NCBI GenBank assembly: GCA_016235865.1
Contig: JACRIK010000021.1
Coordinates: 33,226 to 97,225, forward strand
DNA: 64,000 nt
Source of the DNA: Planctomycetota bacterium
GTDB lineage: Bacteria > Planctomycetota > MHYJ01 > JACQXL01
Direction of reading: 5' to 3'
Of this stretch, positions 58,901 through 64,000 are shown piece after piece. The notes beneath the pieces were generated by a model. That model had not been told where the DNA came from. It made no database searches and worked only from the letters and a program-made list of their open reading frames with translations. Position 1 is the first letter of the stretch. Each line of letters begins with the position of its first letter. Position numbers and translations under genes: made by a program.

Positions 58901-59051
58901 GGCGCTGGGCGACTTAGGTAATACGACTGCTTTGACCGTGTTTGATACATTGAAGAGGACCGAAAAGCATCCCTTTGTCTTGAATAAGATTGAATGGTCA
59001 ATAAGTAATTTGACCCCCAAGCCGCCGGCTCCGGTTGAAACGCCGAAGTAG
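55902..59051 (+). CDS. Very large exported protein with GNDxY repeats and C-terminal HEAT repeats
   Basis: 1049 residues from the ATG at 55902 (AAGGAGG 7 bp upstream; a GTG at 55896 is too close to it). The leader ends IIGC (possible lipobox). Residues about 270-590 hold nine or so repeats with Gly-Asn/Asp-Asp-x-Tyr (GGDDKYTGRAGG, GNDSYKALD, GDDRYRG, GNDNYYAGG, GNDYYLLHN, GDDVYQTGN, GNDKYHGN), probably a beta-helix with calcium-type turns. From about 790 come PBS-lyase-like HEAT repeats (VPALLEHLK ... RRAIIMTLGDL). The part at 56225-56630 is much richer in A/T than the rest, so the gene looks mosaic. Confidence 0.75.
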   Translation: MRKTILLCLIAIIGCSIVSGLANSSEKGPNPAALPAVETKKDDGPILGQAELYYLRQALRCIKMTPQDLLYKKNRDPEMPYRLKCVDNMMANPIDVPFYTDNLAMDISKQQNKVSSLILRLESDLDLEMTTSLNMPLPDDKTFTLIVEKENIANVLKQVDELPKPLKEALSVLLIGMRNSGGLIKTAFSGLSDEGKKNLAEKGDSFEVYQEYESVSREKIIAAGYYSSMAVEESLKRLSKLKSELGKPAKEFGLDETRVKGGILFYAKTAIGEVIIGDRGPNEYNGDFSLIIDLGGDDKYTGRAGGTDGRTQPPVAICLDLGNGNNEFIARLAPEPVVTDGKDSPPKDESDKLEPGNDRIDFCQGGALAGIGILVVDGDGNNTFTAGDWSQGAAHLGVGILLRTGQGNDSYKALDCVQGAASFGIGILQDEQGDDRYRGTFASQGFGGPAGVGMLNDRTGNDNYYAGGRYEGYPLRPKGSFIAMSQGFGYGLRPSCSGGMGILIDNSGNDYYLLHNQFGIGGSYWYAFGMFVDDSGDDVYQTGNAGDYDGYTMGAAIHLAAACMIDRAGNDKYHGNKIGPAVGWDLSPAWLIDGGGTDEFTTDAERKWNWIGGVQNGCGFLVKKSGLAKFDCLNFPCGQICRDTGSIGILLNLGGNGQYNIANLISPVIPPHEMNKPRPFTGMKPGVYWSGVGMTDNNTWCAGIDVAVPPDFKADENLANWPRREVAKPKKEEPEPPMEGVDKITPKEPITATITAEELDKLWVACVTEQGANWDKSFVARDKFKALGPKMLYYVIPELASENYNESGWASAFIAAQGKVAVPALLEHLKLKDKGLRRAIIMTLGDLADPSATEALLPFLQHPGLVDITCMSLGKLKDKRAVPALLKLADNKAFKESEGLRKLLAVALGNIADAAAVPHLIKALDEEYFWVRYPAEQALIQIGEPSVPALLDVVKANRFPASAHAIEALGRIKSKDAKVYDALVKGLDNTDWAMRGFAVEALGDLGNTTALTVFDTLKRTEKHPFVLNKIEWSISNLTPKPPAPVETPK

Positions 59052-59121
59052 GAATATAACCGGTTATTGACAAATAATCCCCGGAAGGTATAATACATTC
59101 TCTACAAAGCACTTATAAATT

Positions 59122-60390
59122 ATGGTGAAACAAATTCTCATCACCGTTATTGTTCTTCTTCTTGTTGTGTTTGTCCAGCCCGGTCTGACCGACAAGGACA
59201 GCGACTATAATTTAAGTCGGCTGCAAATCAAGAAACCGCACAGCGGCAAGGCGGATAAGACCGTAAAAATAGTCATCGTCGGCGACGGCTATGTCAAGAA
59301 GGATTTAGCCCCGGGCGGCAAATACGAAGGCGATTGCCAGAAGGTGGTCAACGCATTCCTGAAAAAGGCGCCGTTCCGGCAATACCAGGATTATTTCAGC
59401 ATCTATGTCATCTATGCCGAGTCCTACACCAGCGGCGCTGAGAATAATCCGGGCGAGGATAAAAAGAGGAATATCCTGGACACCACGGTAGAAACAAACC
59501 CGGACGGGACGCAGAAGGGCCGGCATATACTGATACAAAAGCCGGAGCGTTTGGGGCAGATTGTCAAGAAGGCCTGGATTGAGGATTTGCATATCGCATT
59601 GGTTATTGTCAACGACCAGCGCAATGCCGGCACGGGAAACGTCCTGATATATAATAAACAGCCGATACCAGCGCCGACCTTTACCACCTGCGGCGATTTT
59701 GAGAACACCGCCTTGCACGAAATCGGACACTCCTTTGCTAATCTGGCTGATGAATATGTTGATTATGACATGGGCAAAAATGTTAAATTGGCCGGCGCCG
59801 TGGATTTTTACGCGCCTAATGTAACATTAGCCGCGGTGGTAACCGATACCTCAAAAGAAGCGCTGATAAAGACACTGAAATGGGGGCATTTCCTTGAGTT
59901 GCCCGGTACTGAAGGGATTATCGGCCTATATAGCGGCGGTTATTATCTCCCGAAAGGGGTTTATCGCCCCCAGGCGGATTGTTTTATGCGCGGATTTGAT
60001 TTCAACGTGGATTTCTGCTTCGTCTGCCAGGAGGCAATCATCAAAAAGACCTATCAGAAACTGGGACTGGCCTTTGACGACAGGGAATACCATCAAAAGA
60101 ATCCTATTCAGGTAAAGGTAAAAGAGGACTACTTTACCGTGCTGGAAAAGGATATTAATTACTATTTTGATATGCTATTCCAGGATGCGGAAAAGTCATT
60201 GAAGACAGCTAAGGATAAGAAGTTCCTTATATCATCTCTGGGAAAGGTGATTGAGGAGCACGCCCGATGGCTGGAGAAGCCGGGATTTATCAGCACGCTC
60301 CCGATGAAAAACCCGCGCCGGTTAAGTACTATCGCCGACGGCTTGAGAAGCCGCCTGGAAAACCTGAAGAAAGTATATCGGGTGGAATAA
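59122..60390 (+). CDS. Secreted M64-type zinc metallopeptidase
   Basis: 422 residues with a signal peptide (about 1-23). VKIVIVGDGYVKKDL near the start, the zinc site HEIGHSFANLADEYVD (HExxH), and GVYRPQADCFMRG...FCFVCQEAI near the end are as in peptidase family M64 (IgA peptidase M64 type). The pattern is complete, so an active enzyme is likely. It should act outside the cytoplasm. No clear ribosome binding site precedes the ATG. Confidence 0.85.
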   Translation: MVKQILITVIVLLLVVFVQPGLTDKDSDYNLSRLQIKKPHSGKADKTVKIVIVGDGYVKKDLAPGGKYEGDCQKVVNAFLKKAPFRQYQDYFSIYVIYAESYTSGAENNPGEDKKRNILDTTVETNPDGTQKGRHILIQKPERLGQIVKKAWIEDLHIALVIVNDQRNAGTGNVLIYNKQPIPAPTFTTCGDFENTALHEIGHSFANLADEYVDYDMGKNVKLAGAVDFYAPNVTLAAVVTDTSKEALIKTLKWGHFLELPGTEGIIGLYSGGYYLPKGVYRPQADCFMRGFDFNVDFCFVCQEAIIKKTYQKLGLAFDDREYHQKNPIQVKVKEDYFTVLEKDINYYFDMLFQDAEKSLKTAKDKKFLISSLGKVIEEHARWLEKPGFISTLPMKNPRRLSTIADGLRSRLENLKKVYRVE

Positions 60391-60670
60391 AATAGTTTTA
60401 AGAATAGCGCCCGTATATTAACCACAGATTTCGCTATCGCGGTCACTGCGGTGTTCACAGATTGCGCAGATGTCATTCCCGCGAAAGCGGGAATCCAGAA
60501 GAGCAAAATAAAACTAAACAGAGACTCTTAAGAGACCTTAAAGAGACAATCTTGCTTAATATCGTCTGAGCGCCATAAGGGCGCCATGGCGCTTCGGCGC
60601 CACAAGTCCCTGTTATATCTTATCCGTGTCTATCTGCAAAATCCGTTTAATCCGCTTACGTAATTATCCT
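60391..60670. repeat. Repeat-filled gap with palindromic families
   Basis: 280 bp made largely of repeats: ACCACAGATT/AATCTGTGG-like pieces (60420-60470), a TCATTCCCGCG hairpin (60472-60495), the 37-bp family P2 copy (60567-60603) and TTATCCGTGTCTATCTGC (60620-60650). No gene is supported. Confidence 0.6.
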
Positions 60671-61498
60671 ATGAATAAAATCAGCAAGTTACTGCTCAGG
60701 ATATTTATCATTCTTATCGCTGCGTATCTGGGTATCCTGGGCCTGGTATATCTGGGCCAGGGGATGATGATTTACTTCCCGGATGATGAGATTACCGGCA
60801 CACCTGATGATATCGGGCTGGCGTATGAAGATGTTGTCTTTACCACCACGGATGGCGTTCGGATAACCGGATGGTATATTCCCTGTACATCTGAAAGGGC
60901 TACTGTCCTGTTCTGCCACGGCAATGCCGGCAATATCTCCACCTGGCTGAACCGGATTGCCTTGTTCAACAAGATGAATCTGTCTGTGCTGGTATTTGAC
61001 TACCGCGGATACGGTCGGAGCGGCGGAGAGCCATCGGAAAATGGAACCTATCTGGATGCCCAGGCGGCCTGGGATTATCTGATTAATATCCGGAAGAAAT
61101 CACCGGCCAGATGCATCATCTACGGGCATTCATTGGGTGGTGCCATTGCCGCTGAGACGGCTTTACATAATAATCCGGCCGGGCTGGTCATAGAATCCAG
61201 TTTCACCTCAGTGCCTGATATGGGGGCGCGGATTTATCCCTGGTTGCCGATACGCCTGATTGCCAGATTTCAATACGCCACCATTGACAAGATTGGCCTG
61301 ATAAAATGCCCCAAACTCATCATCCACAGCCCTGAGGACGAAACTATTCCCTTTGAATTCGGCAGGGCGTTATACGACAAGGCATCCAAACCTAAAACGT
61401 TTTTAGAAATCCAGGGCGACCATAATAATGGATTTATCACTTCAGGGGATGTGTATGTAAACGGCCTGAAATCGTTCCTGGATAGGTGTTTTAAGTAG
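60671..61498 (+). CDS. Membrane-anchored alpha/beta hydrolase
   Basis: 275 residues from the ATG at 60671. One membrane helix (about 6-30) precedes an alpha/beta hydrolase domain: oxyanion region FCHGNAGNIS, DYRGYGRSGG, nucleophile Ser in YGHSLGGAIAAE, acid Asp in HSPEDETIPFE and His in GDHNNGF. It belongs with the BEM46/YqkD-like group of serine hydrolases, substrate unknown. A longer in-frame start at 60626 lies in repeat sequence. Confidence 0.87.
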   Translation: MNKISKLLLRIFIILIAAYLGILGLVYLGQGMMIYFPDDEITGTPDDIGLAYEDVVFTTTDGVRITGWYIPCTSERATVLFCHGNAGNISTWLNRIALFNKMNLSVLVFDYRGYGRSGGEPSENGTYLDAQAAWDYLINIRKKSPARCIIYGHSLGGAIAAETALHNNPAGLVIESSFTSVPDMGARIYPWLPIRLIARFQYATIDKIGLIKCPKLIIHSPEDETIPFEFGRALYDKASKPKTFLEIQGDHNNGFITSGDVYVNGLKSFLDRCFK

Positions 61499-61628
61499 GG
61501 CATTCAAATAATTAGCCACAGAGGCACAGAGACGCTAAGGTTCCTTGTTTTAATCGAGAAGAAATGGTAGAATAAAAATAAATTAGGACGTGTTCCTGGA
61601 ATTTATGTCCCCAGAATTTGGGATTGAA

Positions 61629-62519
61629 ATGAAACCAGATAGAAATTCTCCTTGCCCATGTGGAAGCGGTAAAAAGTATAAAAAATGTTGTTCTGAGAAA
61701 GGTAAGTTTATGGAAGTAACTCCGTCAAATAAACCTGAAACTATTGATTACCATTTAGTTGGTGATAATAAGGGGAACTGGATAAGAAAACCCGGTCTTT
61801 TAAACGTTACTATCGGTGTAAGAGAGGAAAATGACGTAGCCAGTGAAATAGAAGATATTGTTCGTATTATTCATAGTTGTCTTAAACAGCCGATTGATAA
61901 CACCGTCTTGGAGAAATTTGTTAACTGCGAGCACAAATTATACGCTGTTAAGTACCATAAGAAGGCTATCGAAAATGAAATTGTCAGTCAAGTAGAGAAA
62001 TTCAAGGAAAATTATAAGGCGGGATCTGGAGCGAAGTTTGAAACTGAAAATCACATTCTGCTATATAATACAGAAGCATTTTTATTCCAAGTAAAAAGTA
62101 GTTTGGATTTATTAATAAAGGGTTTAGCATTTTTTTATCCTGAGCTAAAAAGTTTATACACCTTTAAGCATAGAGGTGAAGGAGAAAATTATCGGGCAGG
62201 GGGGACGGTTATTGATGTTTTATATAGAAAAGGTCGGCAAGGAATTGCAGAGATTTTCGAGGCAAATAGAAAAATTTGGATTCAAGAAGTGACGGGTATG
62301 AGAGATACAATCACTCATTATTCTCGATTGAAGAATTTTAAATGTTTTGTTGAAGAGCCATATACTGGCGGATTGACTGTTAATGTACATTATCCGTCAA
62401 TGCCAACAGAAGAGCAACTTGATATATATTGCACTAAAATATACGGCTATTTATTATCTCTATATAAAGATGTCTTTAATTTAATAAAAGAGGATCTCCA
62501 TAACAAAAGTTTGTCGTAA
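61629..62519 (+). CDS. SEC-C motif protein, A/T-rich gene
   Basis: About 296 residues if translation starts at 61629; starts at 61605 (ATG) or 61590 (GTG) are also in frame. The zinc-binding SEC-C motif PCPCGSGKKYKKCC is at the N-terminus. The remainder is a helical region of unknown fold (LLNVTIGVREEN ... MRDTITHYSRLKNF ... YLLSLYKDVFNLIKED). The gene is richer in A/T than most neighbours, as often seen for recently acquired genes. Function unknown. Confidence 0.75.
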   Translation: MKPDRNSPCPCGSGKKYKKCCSEKGKFMEVTPSNKPETIDYHLVGDNKGNWIRKPGLLNVTIGVREENDVASEIEDIVRIIHSCLKQPIDNTVLEKFVNCEHKLYAVKYHKKAIENEIVSQVEKFKENYKAGSGAKFETENHILLYNTEAFLFQVKSSLDLLIKGLAFFYPELKSLYTFKHRGEGENYRAGGTVIDVLYRKGRQGIAEIFEANRKIWIQEVTGMRDTITHYSRLKNFKCFVEEPYTGGLTVNVHYPSMPTEEQLDIYCTKIYGYLLSLYKDVFNLIKEDLHNKSLS

Positions 62520-62807
62520 TCCGGTGACACCTACAACACCACACTGGAATCACGGAAACACCACCTTGACCCGGGCCTACCTGCCTACCGGCAGGCAGGC
62601 GCCCCCCGATTGTTTCGGGGTAGGGGCGGAGTACTGGTGGCCTGCCTACGCTATTTGAGTTTCGGTGAGGTCTAACGGACTATAACCCTTCGCTATGCTC
62701 AGGGTAAACTCTGGTCACAAAGAAATCCATTCCCCTTTTCAGCTATTCTACTCATCAGAAAGGAGGTGAAAGCAGCAGCGCATCCCGTGAGGGAAATGCA
62801 GTCATTT

Positions 62808-63049
62808 TCCGATATAGGATTGGAGTAATCCGATATGGGATTGGAACATTCCGATATGGGATTGGAACATTCCGATATGGGATTGGAGCATTCCGATATC
62901 GGATAGAGTAATCCGGTATGGGATTGGAGCATTCCGGTATGGGATTGGAGCATTCCGGTATGGGATTGGAGTAATCCGATATGGGATTGGAACATTCCGG
63001 TATAGGATTGGAGTAATCCGACATGGGATTGGAGTAATCCGACATGGGG
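62808..63049. repeat. 21-bp tandem array D, about 12 units
   Basis: Units of 21 bp (one of 20) with core TCCGATATGGGATTGGA. Units end either in ACAT/GCAT or in GTAA. Starts are at 62808, 62829, 62850, 62871, 62892, 62912 and then every 21 bp to 63038. It shares GATATGG with array B. Confidence 0.88.
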
Positions 63050-63096
63050 CAAAGTCACCGCTTGGTGATATAACATTAGTATTATATGGAGTTATG

Positions 63097-63166
63097 AGAG
63101 ATTGCCACGTTGGCCCGTACGGGCCACCTCGCAATGACTGTCATTGCGAACGAAGTGAAGCAATCC
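63097..63166. repeat. TCATTGCGA...GCAATC repeat, head-to-head pair
   Basis: AGATTGCCACG ... CCTCGCAATGAC is followed at once by GTCATTGCGAACGAAGTGAAG and CAATCCC. The inner parts form GGCCCGTACGGGCC. It is the same family as the in-frame copy at 37074-37122. It ends 20 bp before the broken gene at 63187. Confidence 0.7.
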
Positions 63167-63186
63167 CAGAAAGAGAGGATAAAAGT

Positions 63187-63441
63187 ATGGCAATCGCAAA
63201 AGTAAAGTTAGGGCTCAAGGGTATGACCGTTGGAGACAGGATTAAATTTGGGAAAAATGTCGTGGTTCAGATGACCGGGAATCCGAATTTCCCGATATCC
63301 ATCGGGACTCCCCGCCCAAAGGCGGACGCTCACGCTACGTCAGCCCGTTCTTTACCAAAAAACCGACCCCAGGGATACGATTGCCGCCACCCATTCCTAT
63401 ATTACCAGATACCCATCCTTAGCAATACAGGTACCCTCTGA
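63187..63441 (+). pseudogene. Truncated gene overrun by repeats
   Basis: It starts MAIAKVKLGLKGMTVGDRI and continues to QMTGNPNFP. This resembles, from memory, the N-terminus of a family of roughly 200-residue proteins in Bacteroidetes/Planctomycetes whose members begin with a KxxLxGL stretch and contain TGNxNF. After about 38 codons the sequence becomes a palindromic repeat (GACTCCCCGCCCAAAGGCG) and then array E, and the frame ends at 63441. AGAGAGG lies upstream of the ATG. It is best read as the stub of a gene whose body was lost or replaced by repeats. Confidence 0.5.
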
Positions 63442-63637
63442 TACGACAACCAGTACCCACTGATACGACAACCGGTATCCATAGATACGACAATCACCAC
63501 CTATGGATACGACAACAGGCACCCATGGATACGACAAGAGCCACCTACGGATACGACAGCCGATACCCATAGATACGACAACCCGCACCCATATATACGA
63601 CAACAGGCACCTATGGATACGACAACCAGTACCCATG
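63374..63637. repeat. 22-bp tandem array E, 12 units
   Basis: Nine clear units (63440-63637) with core GATACGACAACC...ACCCAT and three decayed units before them (63374, 63396, 63418), all in the same 22-bp phase. The first half of the unit (GATACGACAA) is well kept; the second half varies. A G/C-run block (63646-63712) follows. Confidence 0.88.
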
Positions 63638-63645
63638 GTTAGCAT

Positions 63646-63712
63646 ATAAGGGGGGTAGGGGGTAGTATACCCCGGGGGGAGGAGTAGTAGGGGTAGTACC
63701 CCCTTTAGGCAC
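63646..63712. repeat. G/C-run block at end of array E
   Basis: Runs of five to six G and C with AGTATACC and AGTAGTAGGGG spacers. Read on the minus strand it is ACTAC-and-C-run sequence like the block of array A, followed by the array, so the polarity is the same. Confidence 0.6.
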
Positions 63713-64000
63713 CTCAGTGTTGAATTTTACGACATTTTCACCGATTTTGCATGAGCCGACCGGGTAAAGTTTGGTTATTTAAAGAATTTACGCCAAATTC
63801 CTATTTTCTTTGTCACAAGGCCATTTTCGGTCAGTTTAGAATGGTGAAGGGGACGAAGGGCTTCCGGGTGGGGGTGTTAAGGGAAGATACGGATAAAAAT
63901 CCCCCCCTTAACTTCCTCTAATCCCCCTGCCTCCCCCTTTGCAAAAGGGGGATACCCGCCCGACCGAACGGTCGTTCGGGCGGGAGAGGGGGATTTAACA
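63713..64000. other. Right end of window, no gene seen
   Basis: 63713-63890 is unremarkable. 63895-63960 is C-rich (AATCCCCC, TGCCTCCCCC, AAAAGGGGG) and resembles the hairpin repeat between argG and argH. 63959-63985 contains a CCCGCCCGA...TCGGGCGGG hairpin. Confidence 0.4.

Larger units (their letters stand above)
62520..63186. other. Repeat-dense region without genes
   Basis: Contains a CCTGCCTACCGGCAGGCAGG palindrome (62580-62600), a CCCCGA...TCGGGG hairpin (62607-62624), GAGGTCTAAC (62670-62679), array D (62808-63049) and the TCATTGCGA repeat (63097-63166). Long open frames on the minus strand over array D exist only because a 21-bp unit is seven codons. Confidence 0.55.

Noticed and set aside
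62699..63134. Long minus-strand open frames with heptapeptide repeats (SDYSNPM type)
   Set aside because: They arise because the 21-bp unit of array D is seven codons; several frames stay open at once and there is no ribosome binding site.
1..64000. tRNA, rRNA, tmRNA or RNase P genes
   Set aside because: No cloverleaf with a GGTTCGA-type T arm or other conserved RNA core was recognised by eye; a covariance search would be needed to exclude them.

Overview
The window looks like a chromosomal contig from a Gram-negative, probably anaerobic or facultative bacterium. Planctomycetota or a relative is my best guess, held only moderately. Support: CMP-KDO synthetase and beta-barrel porins imply an outer membrane; a Tat-exported molybdoenzyme complex and a menaquinone-type prenyltransferase imply respiration; and FG-GAP/ASPIC, delta-60, HEAT-repeat and SEC-C proteins are common in that phylum. 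No rRNA, tRNA, CRISPR array, transposase or phage gene was recognised.

Layout. 1-832: two small paralogous hypothetical genes and mraZ, all on the minus strand. 1.4-26.4 kb: a respiratory island in two parallel halves. Each half starts with a three-gene sensor set (PhnD-like binding protein, membrane histidine kinase, NtrC-type sigma-54 activator), then a 22-bp tandem array, then a -24/-12 promoter. Half 1 continues with a small membrane protein, a porin, a periplasmic FMN-binding protein, ApbE, a tandem RAM-domain protein and a structured terminator element. Half 2 continues with rex, a B-C-A operon for a Psr/Ttr-like molybdoenzyme complex, TauE/SafE, tatA, moaA, a second RAM protein, a second porin and a second copy of the same terminator element. 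A MenA-like prenyltransferase follows on the other strand. The genes cover sensing, regulation, outer-membrane entry, Tat export, molybdenum cofactor and flavin maturation, quinone supply and anion export for one respiratory process. The resemblance to ttrSR-ttrBCA suggests a sulfur oxyanion or a similar substrate, but the substrate is not proven.

26.4-39.5 kb: two tandem cyclophilins, a truncated MnmE, CoaX, a membrane-anchored phosphohexomutase and large exported repeat proteins. 39.8-50.1 kb: arginine/proline genes (argR, proC, argG, argH, argC, argJ, argB, argD and a second class-III aminotransferase) behind a promoter with ARG-box-like palindromes. 50-62.5 kb: kdsB, fabD, fabG, a TPR/transglutaminase-like protein, a large HEAT protein, an M64 peptidase, an alpha/beta hydrolase and a SEC-C protein. 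62.5-64 kb: mainly repeats around a broken gene.

Repeats are the second theme. There are five minisatellites with units of 22 bp (one of 21 bp), each different in sequence, four of them beside a C/G-run block. A two-hairpin element with covarying stems recurs, mostly just upstream of ribosome binding sites. Several palindromic repeat families have entered housekeeping and exported protein genes without breaking the reading frame (mraZ, apbE, moaA, mnmE, coaX, kdsB and a TPR/FG-GAP lipoprotein).
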